The translations under genes were made by a program, and so were the position numbers. The notes beneath the pieces were generated by a model. The model saw only the letters and a program-made list of their open reading frames with translations, was not told the DNA's origin and did no database searches. 46,671 bases of DNA from UBA2287 sp037442025 (GTDB lineage: Bacteria > Bacteroidota > Bacteroidia > Bacteroidales > Tenuifilaceae): the NCBI GenBank assembly GCA_037442025.1, contig JBBIRB010000020.1:1-46671 (forward strand), written 5' to 3'. Below are positions 1-7,886 of the stretch, piece after piece (within the stretch, counting starts at the first letter, position 1; the number at the start of each line of letters is the position of its first letter).

Positions 1-555
1 TGGAGTTGCAATTACCTCCGAACCAATTTCGTTACGAAGCCAGTTGAAGCGCTCTGCGCTCATCTCCTCTGGTAAAATAGCAACCGATTCGGTTCCCATT
101 AGCTTCGAGTCGAAAGCACCACCACGGCAGTAGTTACCAGTCGATGGCCAAACAGCTTTATGAAATGTTGGGTCGAAACTGCCGGTTATTAAAGCAGGAG
201 CCAAACAGCCATAGGCTGCTCCTACTTTGTGGGCTCCAGTTGGAAACCATTTTCCAATCATTAGCACAATGCGTGCTTTTACTCCAGTTAGTTCGCTTGG
301 AAGCTCAATGTAGTTAACCTTTCCAAAAAGACCACCCTTTTCCTTTGGCTCATTTTTCCATGTAATACGAAAAAGGTTTAGCGGGTTAATTTCCCACAAA
401 CCAATGTTTTTTAGCTGATCCTTAATTTTTTGAGGAATTAACTCGGGATTGCGCTGTTGCTCGAAAGTTGGAAGAATAATTCCACGCTCTTTAAAGCGTT
501 TTACTGCATTTTGTAATGCCTGTTCGTTGGTAACCTTGTCGATAAGTTTAATCAT
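1..555 (-). CDS. PLP-dependent cysteine-synthase-like enzyme, 3' part missing
   Basis: The first 185 residues are present; the rest runs off the left edge. The stretch W-F-P-T-G-A-H-K-V-G-A-A (about residues 107-118) carries the presumed PLP lysine, and PSTGN (about 139-143) resembles the phosphate-binding loop of fold-type II PLP enzymes (cysteine synthase/threonine dehydratase class). The family resembles the long 'PLP-dependent protein subunit beta' proteins of Bacteroidota and Clostridia rather than the roughly 310-residue CysK. The substrate cannot be read from sequence; a role in cysteine or other amino-acid breakdown or synthesis is an inference. The ATG at 555 is chosen because the protein reads MIKLIDKVTN from there. 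It is divergent from an AsnC/Lrp regulator, its likely controller. Confidence 0.75.
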   Translation of the reverse strand, partial: MIKLIDKVTNEQALQNAVKRFKERGIILPTFEQQRNPELIPQKIKDQLKNIGLWEINPLNLFRITWKNEPKEKGGLFGKVNYIELPSELTGVKARIVLMIGKWFPTGAHKVGAAYGCLAPALITGSFDPTFHKAVWPSTGNYCRGGAFDSKLMGTESVAILPEEMSAERFNWLRNEIGSEVIATP

Positions 556-652
556 AGGAAAGTGATTTTAATTTAATAGTGCATTTACAAGGAATTAATT
601 CGTCATAAAAGTAATATATATAAAAGATACTTCTATGTTTTGCAATATTATT

Positions 653-693
653 AGAATATTATTCTACATTTATAAGTACTAATAGAATATTCT
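653..693. promoter_or_regulatory. two AGAAT/ATTCT inverted repeats, candidate Lrp-type operators
   Basis: AGAAT-ATT-ATTCT lies at 653-665 and the perfect palindrome AGAATATTCT at 684-693, with centres about 30 bp apart, close to three helical turns. They sit between the divergent PLP enzyme and the AsnC/Lrp gene, upstream of both. Lrp-family proteins usually bind several in-phase palindromes at their own promoters. The region is very AT-rich, so binding is an inference. Confidence 0.45.
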
Positions 694-731
694 TTTGTTT
701 ATATTTTTACAAACGCTTAAAAACAGAAAAA

Positions 732-1199
732 ATGGAAAGTCGCAAAATCGACAGCACCGATCGAAAGATACTAAATATTCTCCAGTTGAACAGCCGAATT
801 ACTATTCGCGAGCTTTCGGAGAGGTTAAATTTATCGACCACACCTATTCACGAACGGGTTAAGAAACTCGAACGTAACGGGTACATTAAAAACTACATAG
901 CCTTGGTAAACCCCAAACTTATTGGCAAAAATTTATCGGTTTACGTTTCGGTTTCACTGCACGACCACACAAAAGAATCCATAGATGTTTTCGAAAAGCA
1001 AATGAGCAACCTCGACGAGGTAATGGAGTGCTACTATATATCGGGGAATTTCGATTTCTTGCTTAAAGTTCAATGTGCCGATATGGATGACTACCACCAT
1101 TTTATAACCCACAAATTCTCAACCATTAAAAATATTTCCCAATTCTACAGCTCATTTGTAATGGCCGAGGCCAAAATGAAGTACAATTTTGTTTTATAG
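732..1199 (+). CDS. Lrp/AsnC family transcriptional regulator
   Basis: A 155-residue protein, the usual size for this family. The N-terminal winged helix-turn-helix covers about residues 7-65 (D-R-K-I-L-N-I-L-Q, then R-E-L-S-E-R-L-N-L-S-T-T-P-I-H-E-R-V-K-K-L-E). A C-terminal RAM/ligand-binding alpha-beta domain follows (about 70-150; C-Y-Y-I-S-G-N-F-D-F-L-L-K). Proteins of this family sense amino acids and regulate adjacent metabolic genes. The gene is divergent from a PLP enzyme with paired palindromes between them, so control of that enzyme and autoregulation are likely but inferred. The ATG at 732 is preceded by an A-rich stretch and no Shine-Dalgarno sequence. Confidence 0.9.
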   Translation: MESRKIDSTDRKILNILQLNSRITIRELSERLNLSTTPIHERVKKLERNGYIKNYIALVNPKLIGKNLSVYVSVSLHDHTKESIDVFEKQMSNLDEVMECYYISGNFDFLLKVQCADMDDYHHFITHKFSTIKNISQFYSSFVMAEAKMKYNFVL

Positions 1200-1255
1200 T
1201 AAACTAGGCAATTCATTTTGACTATAAAAAGTATTTTTTTCGCATATTTTTTATT

Positions 1256-1270
1256 ATTCTTGTATAGAAT
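1256..1270. promoter_or_regulatory. inverted repeat ATTCT-N5-AGAAT before the first SiaB-like gene
   Basis: The half-sites are the same 5-mers as in the palindromes upstream of the AsnC/Lrp gene, but in the opposite order. It ends 15 bp before the ATG of the first SiaB-like gene. This could link that gene to the Lrp-type regulator, but the DNA is AT-rich and chance occurrence is quite possible. Confidence 0.25.
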
Positions 1271-1285
1271 ATTTGGAATGGCCCT

Positions 1286-2380
1286 ATGCAAATTGAACTT
1301 TTAAAAAGGCTATTTTCTGAGTTTGAAGGTGATGATTTAAGTTTCGCCTATACTGGTTCGTTTTCCGATGCACTTACCATTAAAATGATCGACCTGGCTC
1401 GTTACAATATCGAGTCGAAGGGTATAGGGCTGGGGCTTCAGAATAAGGTCAGCTTTTTAATGGGTGAATGCTACCAGAATATAGTTAGGCATGGCCTTGT
1501 AAAAAGCGATTTAAATAAACTACACGAACGCACCAACCTGCTATTTCTTCGCAATATAAGTGGTAATCATTTTATCACATCGGCCAATAGAGTTAGAAAT
1601 GCCATGGTAAAAGAGCTAAAACAAAAACTCGATCAGGTTAATAGGCTATCGCCCGAAGAATTAAAGGAGGCTCAGAAGGATATTCTGATGAATAGTGCTA
1701 TTAACAGCAAGGGAGGCGCTGGCATTGGAATCATTCAGATGGCCCGAAAAACCGGCCAGAAAATCGAATATTCATTTGAACCCTTAAACTCGAAATACTC
1801 TCTTTTCTATTTGCATTTGAAGCTTGTGGACAATGATCGGCCTGCAAAACCATGCCCAATTGCACTCGACAAGATGATAAATCTTCATACTACCCTAGCA
1901 AATGAAGGTGTTCTTATACTTCACAAAGGCGACTTTTCTCAAGAAACATTCATGCCGGTTATAAAAATGATTGAAGGAAATTTGGGTGATGAATTCGATA
2001 GGAACTTTTCGAGTACGCGATTGTACCACATAACTGTTGAAATATTGCAAAACATCTCGCTTCATGGCCTAAGGGTTAACGGAAGAACGGAAGGGATCTT
2101 TACATTAGGAAAGAAGGACAATCTATATATACTTGGCACCTCCAATTTTATCGATAATTCTGAAATTGTACCACTAACAAAACGATTAAACGAACTAGGA
2201 ACCCTTCAGAAATCTGAGGTAACTAAAATATATAGGGAACGAATTAAAAAAGTGATTGAGGAGAGTAATTTCAAAATAGGGCTCGGACTTATTGACATGC
2301 ACCGGTTTTGCCATAAGGTAGAGTACAGCATAACACCTCTTAATGACAAATCGCTCTTTACCCTTGTTGTTAAACTATAA
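1286..2380 (+). CDS. two-domain SiaB-like protein kinase (DUF6272), copy 1
   Basis: A 364-residue protein made of two related halves. Half A (about 1-185) has an N-box-like motif E-C-Y-Q-N-I-V-R-H (E61, N65, H69) and a glycine box K-G-G-A-G-I-G-I-I (about 142-150). Half B (about 205-364) repeats the layout with E-I-L-Q-N-I-S-L-H (E252, N256, H260) and a weaker glycine box K-I-G-L-G-L-I (330-336). This is the GHKL-type fold of SiaB, the kinase that phosphorylates the anti-sigma-antagonist-like SiaC in partner-switching control of biofilm signalling. SiaB proteins as I know them are about 180-220 residues with one such domain, so the fused duplication is unusual. A paralogue follows 292 bp downstream; a SiaC homologue lies at 36.3 kb. 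Confidence 0.75.
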   Translation: MQIELLKRLFSEFEGDDLSFAYTGSFSDALTIKMIDLARYNIESKGIGLGLQNKVSFLMGECYQNIVRHGLVKSDLNKLHERTNLLFLRNISGNHFITSANRVRNAMVKELKQKLDQVNRLSPEELKEAQKDILMNSAINSKGGAGIGIIQMARKTGQKIEYSFEPLNSKYSLFYLHLKLVDNDRPAKPCPIALDKMINLHTTLANEGVLILHKGDFSQETFMPVIKMIEGNLGDEFDRNFSSTRLYHITVEILQNISLHGLRVNGRTEGIFTLGKKDNLYILGTSNFIDNSEIVPLTKRLNELGTLQKSEVTKIYRERIKKVIEESNFKIGLGLIDMHRFCHKVEYSITPLNDKSLFTLVVKL

Positions 2381-2435
2381 GGTAAATGGTAGCAAATGTA
2401 AACCTGTCGAGCCTTTTCATGCTCTTAAGCCAAAG

Positions 2436-2451
2436 TGTTTCAAATGAAACA
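2436..2451. promoter_or_regulatory. 7-bp-arm inverted repeat between the two SiaB-like genes
   Basis: TGTTTCA-AA-TGAAACA is a perfect inverted repeat in the 292-bp gap between the tandem SiaB-like genes. With a 2-nt centre it suits an operator better than an RNA hairpin. No regulator can be assigned. The rest of the gap shows no further convincing structure. Confidence 0.3.
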
Positions 2452-2672
2452 TTACCCCACGTTTCGTTGGATAGACTTTATAAGTTTTTGCTGGTAATGA
2501 ATATTTTATTTCCATAGGTTAACTTTAGAATTTGATGGGTTTGAACATTATGAAAAATCGCGGGCTAGCCGACTTCAGATTCCTATTCAGTTTATATGCA
2601 ATTAATTAGAAAAATTTTATATCGTTTCATTTTTTAATGTAACTTGCATAAACTCAAAATATATTAGCCATT

Positions 2673-3773
2673 ATGGATGTTGCTACTTCAGTCGATTTGT
2701 TCCAAAGTTTGAAGCAAGACGACCTTTGCTTTGCATACTCCGGATCGTTTTTCGACTCCATGACCCATAAAATTATCGACCTAACCAGCCACAATATCGA
2801 TAGTTCAGGAAATTTTGTGAAATTCAAAAACAAAATCAGCTTTCTCATGGCTGAATGCTATCAGAATATTGTTCGCCATGGAATTAGCACCTCTCAGGGA
2901 ATAAGTGCAAACGAAGCCACTAGTGCATTTTTTGCACGTAGCAGAGGTAATTCCTTTTTTATTACCTCTGCCAACACAGTTACCAACAACAATATTGCCG
3001 ATATTCAAGAGAAACTCGACAGGGTAAACAGCTTAAATACCGATGAGCTTCGTATACTTCAGAAGCAAGTGCTTGCCAAAGGTAAACTTTCCGAAAAAGG
3101 GGGAGCAGGGCTAGGCATTATTGAAATGGCCCGAAGAACTGGTCAGAAAATTGAGTATTGTTTTGTTAACATTAACGACTCATCGTCGATGTTTTACCTG
3201 ATGCTGAAACTAAAAACTGACGATGAAATTTCAAGTACTATTCTTTCAGAAGATAATTTGAAAGTAATGATTCAACTGCATGAAATGATGATGCAGAATG
3301 ATATGCTAATCCTTCATAAGGGAGATTTTTCCGAAAATTCGGTTCTTCCAGTAATTCAGATGATTGAAAAGAACCTTCAAAAAAACTTCGACCCGCAAGC
3401 AGGAAAGCAAAGGCTTTTCAACATTTCGGTTGAATTGCTTCAAAATATTTCGATGCATGCATATAAAAACAATGGCGTTAACGAAGCCATGTTTGTTTTG
3501 GGCAAAACAAATGGAAGTTTCTATATTTCCACTTCCAATTTTATTGATAATAAGCAGGTTGAAAAACTAACCCAACAAATTAATCATCTCAATCAGCTCT
3601 CTAAAGATGAATTGAATGAACTTTATCGACAGAAATTACTACATGTAATCGACCAAAAAGGAACAGGTGCAGGAATTGGTTTAATATACATATTCCGTAA
3701 ATGCAAATCAATTCACTATTCTTTTACCCATAAAGAAAAGCAACCACTTTACACCATGCTAATTAATGTGTAA
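2673..3773 (+). CDS. two-domain SiaB-like protein kinase (DUF6272), copy 2
   Basis: A 366-residue paralogue of the preceding gene, collinear over its whole length, so the pair arose by tandem duplication of an already fused gene. Half A has E-C-Y-Q-N-I-V-R-H (E61, N65, H69) and E-K-G-G-A-G-L-G-I-I (141-150). Half B has E-L-L-Q-N-I-S-M-H (E254, N258, H262) and a fuller glycine box G-T-G-A-G-I-G-L-I (330-338), so here both halves look able to bind ATP. The likely role is a cytoplasmic kinase acting on a SiaC-type phosphoprotein. The 3' end overlaps the 3' end of the convergent ygfK-like gene by 11 bp, so there is no room for a terminator between them. Confidence 0.75.
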   Translation: MDVATSVDLFQSLKQDDLCFAYSGSFFDSMTHKIIDLTSHNIDSSGNFVKFKNKISFLMAECYQNIVRHGISTSQGISANEATSAFFARSRGNSFFITSANTVTNNNIADIQEKLDRVNSLNTDELRILQKQVLAKGKLSEKGGAGLGIIEMARRTGQKIEYCFVNINDSSSMFYLMLKLKTDDEISSTILSEDNLKVMIQLHEMMMQNDMLILHKGDFSENSVLPVIQMIEKNLQKNFDPQAGKQRLFNISVELLQNISMHAYKNNGVNEAMFVLGKTNGSFYISTSNFIDNKQVEKLTQQINHLNQLSKDELNELYRQKLLHVIDQKGTGAGIGLIYIFRKCKSIHYSFTHKEKQPLYTMLINV

Positions 3774-6700
3774 TTAGTTCCGAAGCTCCTTTCAGTATTA
3801 GGCTCATCCTAATTGCTTCATAAGAACTAAATTGGCTAGTAGAATTGGAAGTAAATTCAACATGTCTTAGATTCAGTGTGTCTTTATCCAGTTCGGCAAT
3901 CACACCGTCCGTAATGTACTGAAACTTCTTGCCATTCAATTTTAATAGGCTAGTGTATTCATCCTTTTTTGAAAACAGAATGCCATTATGATAGTAATAA
4001 CCCTCGTTTGCCTCATCGAATGAAGTTTTTGTAAGGTAAACCTTTGGTTTTTCTTTGTATGGCGCACCGCTACTCGGACAAAACGTATTGCAATTTCCGC
4101 ATTCGTTGCAAAAATTAGCAATATTCAGTATCTGGTAAGGCTGGTTTACTTCAAAAATACCGGTATTCTTAATGTCAATTGTTCCATTGCTGCTATTTGT
4201 GGCTTGTTGAATGGCGTAATTTACGGGCTCAATTTGGTAGGTGAAGTTGGCTAAATTGGGGCATACCGTTGTGCAAATGCTGCATACTTCGTTGCATAGC
4301 AGGCAACGTTTTGCTTCATCAATTACTTCGCTTTCGGTAAGCGTGGTTGCAACAAGATTGAAATTGCGTCTGTCGTCTATTGGTGTTTCCTTTACATTAG
4401 CGCCTTGTGCTAATTGTGCTCTTTTTTCCATATGCCAGTTCCAATCGTGCGGTTGCCTATGGTTTATGGGCTTGGTTTCGAACGTAATTCTCTCACGGTC
4501 AATAATTATTTGGGCTACTTTGCGCCCATCGCCAATGGCGTTTATAGCGGTTGACGCTCCCCGAAGGGCATCGCCACCTATAAACACATTCGCAATTTGG
4601 GTTTCGTAAGTTCCGGGTTTACTGCAAAGCATGTTTCCATTTCCAAAGTCGAAAGCCAACTCCTGTCCTACTGCCGGAATAATTGTATCGACCTCCAGCT
4701 CAAACTCTGAATTTTGAATACGAATGGGACTTCTACGACCGCTGGTATCGGGGGCACCAAGCTGCATTTTGGCACATTTAAGCGCAACTGCTTTTCCGTT
4801 TCGAATAACAACCGCCTCGGGTGCAGTAAGTTCCATTACCTCAATACCTTCCTCTAATACGGCTTTTATTTCACCCATATCGGCTGGCATTTCTTTAATT
4901 GTTCGGCGATAAACTATGGTAACCTTTCCGCTGCTTCCAACTAGCCGGAATGCGGTACGGGCAACGTCCATAGCAGTATTTCCGCCACCAATAATGGCTA
5001 CACGCTTGCCAATTTGTGGACTTTTTCCGCTTTTTACCTCTTCGAGAAGAATTAGCGGATCAACTACGCCCTCCGAATCAATTCCTTCAATTTTTAATTT
5101 TGCCGAGTTCTGGGCTCCTGCAGCAACAAACAGGTATTTATTTTCGAGCTTTAACTTTTCAAAAAGAATTGCATCGACATTGGAATTGAAGTTAATTTTT
5201 ACTCCTAATGCTTCTACCCTATTAATATCAGTTGCAATAGCCTCGTTGGTAAGACGAAACGATGGAATTACCCCCGAAATCATTCCCCCTGGCCTTGGCT
5301 TGCTTTCGTAAACCGAAACCTCGAAGCCCGCTAGGGCTAAAAAGTATGCACACGAAAGTCCCGATGGGCCTGCTCCAATTACGCCCACCTTAATACCCAT
5401 TTTGGGCATGGGCTTACGCAGTTTCGAAATGCTGCTTGCAACTGCCTTTTCGGCAACGAAACGCTTAATCTCCCGAATTAAAACGGGCTTATCGTAGTTT
5501 AGCCTTGTACATTTGGTTTGACAAAGGTGGTCGCATATCATTCCGGTAGTTTGCGGAAATGGATTTGTTTGCAGAATTACCTCACCGGCAGCTTTAAAGT
5601 CGCCCTTCGATGCAAAGTAGTTATAGGTTGGAATATCCTGGTTGGTCGGACAAGTATCTTCGCAGGGAGCATGAATGCAATCGAAGTAACCCAATTTTCG
5701 ATCGGTTTTTATGGTTGGATCCACAAAAAAGTGCCGTTTGTAATCATCACTTTCGAGCACTTCGGCAGCATACCTATTAATATTATCAATAATGCTAAAT
5801 TTCAATTCATTAGCAACTTGAGAAGCACTACGATTAATAAATTCATCGATATGCTTCGCTTGTAGCTTTTTGGCGCTATGGTGTAAATTCCGAATGTACT
5901 GTGCAAAGCGTCCGTACCCTCCGGGTTTTAACAAATCGGAGCAAACGGTTATAGGGCTTAATCCGCACGCAACCAGATTCGAAATATTATTGGCATTTGC
6001 ACCCGCTGAGAACGAAACATCGATTTCGCCCTTAAACTCGTTTACAAGTTTTGCAGCCAAATTTACCGAAATGGGATGGAGCGCTCTTCCGCTCATATAC
6101 ATCATTTTTTCGTTTTCGGGGAAAACGCTACGGTTATTAATGCTCTCGAGGGTGTTTGTGAGTTTAACTCCGAAGTGAACCCCCTTATTTTTGGCAAGTT
6201 GCTCTAAATTTCGAATTATGCTTATTGCTTCGGGGTACTTTAAATCGTGAGCAAAAGCCTCTTCGGGCACCATAGTAGGAAATCCATTATTTTTAAGAAT
6301 TTCCCAAACCCTTTCCTTGCCCAAAAGCGTAGGGTTTAGCTTAATGGTTGTATGCAAACCTTTTTCGGAAATGAGGTAACGGCCAATTTTTTCAACCTCG
6401 TCGGGCGGACAACCATGCATGGTTGAAAGTGTAATGTTATTCGAAATAACATGGCCTATCTTTAGTTCCTTTACCCTGGGGTAAATTTTCGAAATAGCCG
6501 CTATTCGGTCGTTTACTTCTGCTTGAGCATTTGCCATTTTAGTAAAAAACCACTGAACGTTCTCATTCTGAATACCATCGAAATTGTAGCCAACGCTCAT
6601 ATTGAATATAAAGCCCGGTTCAGAGGGACTTCCAATTCCAAGAAAATCTTTTAATACATGAATGGCTACCCAAGCATCGACATACTGGCCGAACGATTGG

Positions 6701-7056
6701 TGGATTTTAAGTTCCTGCGACCACTCGCAGTTGTAACCCTCGTCGTACATGTCGATACAGGGCTTCGAAACCACAAGTTCATCCAATGTTTGAACCGTTT
6801 TCAGCTCAATAAACCGCCCCCCTGTTAGCCATGCGGCTATAATGTTCTGCGAAAGCTGAGTTTGCGGTCCGGCAGCTACGCCTAGCGGCGTTTCAAGTAG
6901 TTGCCCAAATCGTTGTGTTCGAAACGCATCGTTCATGCTGGGTTTAAAAAAAAGCGTACTTGGAATTCCAAAAACCCTGGAGTTTTTATTGTACTGACTG
7001 AAAATGTTTTCGAGAAGCTGCTGCAGAACAATTGGATGAAAATTATCTGTACTCAT
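3763..7056 (-). CDS. ygfK: YgfK-type putative selenate reductase subunit / multidomain iron-sulfur flavoprotein
   Basis: A 1097-residue protein, slightly longer than E. coli YgfK (about 1030). The order is: an N-terminal dihydroorotate-dehydrogenase/dihydropyrimidine-dehydrogenase-like barrel (about 1-400); cysteine motifs C-I-H-A-P-C-E-D-T-C-P (about 456-466) and C-D-H-L-C-Q-T-K-C (about 504-512); a GltD-like FAD/NAD(P) module with G-A-G-P-S-G (about 557) and G-G-G-N-T-A-M-D-V-A (about 688); and C-terminal clusters C-L-L-C-N-E-V-C-S-I-C (about 917) and C-N-E-C-G-N-C-N-T-F-C-P (about 980). It should be a cytoplasmic NAD(P)H-dependent iron-sulfur flavoenzyme; selenate reduction is the family annotation and the true substrate is uncertain. 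The FNR-like gene lies 28 bp upstream on the same strand, so co-transcription and redox control are plausible. Confidence 0.8.
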   Translation of the reverse strand: MSTDNFHPIVLQQLLENIFSQYNKNSRVFGIPSTLFFKPSMNDAFRTQRFGQLLETPLGVAAGPQTQLSQNIIAAWLTGGRFIELKTVQTLDELVVSKPCIDMYDEGYNCEWSQELKIHQSFGQYVDAWVAIHVLKDFLGIGSPSEPGFIFNMSVGYNFDGIQNENVQWFFTKMANAQAEVNDRIAAISKIYPRVKELKIGHVISNNITLSTMHGCPPDEVEKIGRYLISEKGLHTTIKLNPTLLGKERVWEILKNNGFPTMVPEEAFAHDLKYPEAISIIRNLEQLAKNKGVHFGVKLTNTLESINNRSVFPENEKMMYMSGRALHPISVNLAAKLVNEFKGEIDVSFSAGANANNISNLVACGLSPITVCSDLLKPGGYGRFAQYIRNLHHSAKKLQAKHIDEFINRSASQVANELKFSIIDNINRYAAEVLESDDYKRHFFVDPTIKTDRKLGYFDCIHAPCEDTCPTNQDIPTYNYFASKGDFKAAGEVILQTNPFPQTTGMICDHLCQTKCTRLNYDKPVLIREIKRFVAEKAVASSISKLRKPMPKMGIKVGVIGAGPSGLSCAYFLALAGFEVSVYESKPRPGGMISGVIPSFRLTNEAIATDINRVEALGVKINFNSNVDAILFEKLKLENKYLFVAAGAQNSAKLKIEGIDSEGVVDPLILLEEVKSGKSPQIGKRVAIIGGGNTAMDVARTAFRLVGSSGKVTIVYRRTIKEMPADMGEIKAVLEEGIEVMELTAPEAVVIRNGKAVALKCAKMQLGAPDTSGRRSPIRIQNSEFELEVDTIIPAVGQELAFDFGNGNMLCSKPGTYETQIANVFIGGDALRGASTAINAIGDGRKVAQIIIDRERITFETKPINHRQPHDWNWHMEKRAQLAQGANVKETPIDDRRNFNLVATTLTESEVIDEAKRCLLCNEVCSICTTVCPNLANFTYQIEPVNYAIQQATNSSNGTIDIKNTGIFEVNQPYQILNIANFCNECGNCNTFCPSSGAPYKEKPKVYLTKTSFDEANEGYYYHNGILFSKKDEYTSLLKLNGKKFQYITDGVIAELDKDTLNLRHVEFTSNSTSQFSSYEAIRMSLILKGASELITH

Positions 7057-7084
7057 TTTATTCGTATTATTTTTTTAAACCATA

Positions 7085-7783
7085 TTAACCATTCAATTTA
7101 TACCACCTGATTTTATCGCGATTTAGAATTTCAATTGTGCTGCCTTCAATTGAAATTACCTTTTCTAGTCGCATTTCCGAAAGAATTCTTACCACATTTT
7201 CAACCCTCATGCCAATCAAATCGGCAATTTCACGACGAGAAATGGGTAAAGTGAATTTATTAGAATAATAAATCGTTTGAGCAAAGTAGCAAAGAACGTA
7301 GGCCACTCGACCTCTCAGTTGTAGCTGATTCAAATCGAGTCGCATGCCCAGTATTCCTTCAGATACCTTTGAATACATTTCAATGAAACGCAGCGCAAAT
7401 TCACCATTTGTTTGTAAAAGATTTTTAACTGCTTCAAGTTCAACCATACAAATTTCCGATGGTTCAATGGCTTCCACCGTGTAACTGTACTCATCCGAAG
7501 CTACTGGATTTATTAAACCGAGCATATCGCGCGGGCTAGCAATTCCAATAATCTGGGGCCTCCGATTTTCATTCGTTTGACGTAAAATTTTAACCAAACC
7601 CATGCGAATAAAAAAAAGTTGGTTATTTGCTTCGCCCTGCTTAACAATAGTTGACCCTTTTGAAAAACTCCTCATCGATTTTTGAAGAGAAAGCGACAAC
7701 TTTTCGTCGGCTGATAAGTAAGTCAACAAATTCTTGCTGAAGCCACAATGGTGGCAATGCGGACTAGGGCAAGATTGGCTCAT
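7085..7783 (-). CDS. Crp/Fnr family regulator with FNR-like cysteine pattern
   Basis: A 232-residue protein: a cyclic-nucleotide-binding-fold effector domain (about 25-140) and a C-terminal winged helix (about 155-225) whose recognition helix reads R-V-E-N-V-V-R (E195, R199), keeping the E...R pair that contacts DNA in FNR. Cysteines C5, C10 and C13 at the N-terminus plus C112 in the beta roll give four cysteines in the same general arrangement as the 4Fe-4S ligands of E. coli FNR (three N-terminal, one about 95 residues later). Oxygen sensing through an iron-sulfur cluster is therefore plausible but not proven. A perfect FNR box lies 22 bp upstream of the ATG, in the shared promoter with the sulfur operon, consistent with autoregulation. 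Confidence 0.85.
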   Translation of the reverse strand: MSQSCPSPHCHHCGFSKNLLTYLSADEKLSLSLQKSMRSFSKGSTIVKQGEANNQLFFIRMGLVKILRQTNENRRPQIIGIASPRDMLGLINPVASDEYSYTVEAIEPSEICMVELEAVKNLLQTNGEFALRFIEMYSKVSEGILGMRLDLNQLQLRGRVAYVLCYFAQTIYYSNKFTLPISRREIADLIGMRVENVVRILSEMRLEKVISIEGSTIEILNRDKIRWYKLNG

Positions 7784-7805
7784 GAATTAATATTGCTTGT
7801 TATCT

Positions 7806-7821
7806 ATTGATAATTATCAAT
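7806..7821. promoter_or_regulatory. perfect FNR-box palindrome
   Basis: ATTGATAATTATCAAT is a perfect 16-bp palindrome containing TTGAT-N4-ATCAA, the FNR consensus. It is centred at 7813.5, 30 bp upstream of the Crp/Fnr start and 73 bp upstream of the flavoprotein start. That position suits repression of the regulator's own gene and activation of the divergent sulfur operon. The palindrome is read directly; binding by the adjacent regulator is inferred from the matching family. Confidence 0.7.
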
Positions 7822-7886
7822 GGCCGTAAAACTATAACAAAAAAAAATAATTATGACTTTTGCATAAATTTAAATTTATACGTTAT

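Noticed and set aside
7860..7886. Upstream TTG start for the SQR-like gene
   Set aside because: It would add nine residues before the Rossmann strand, and the ATG at 7887 fits the family.
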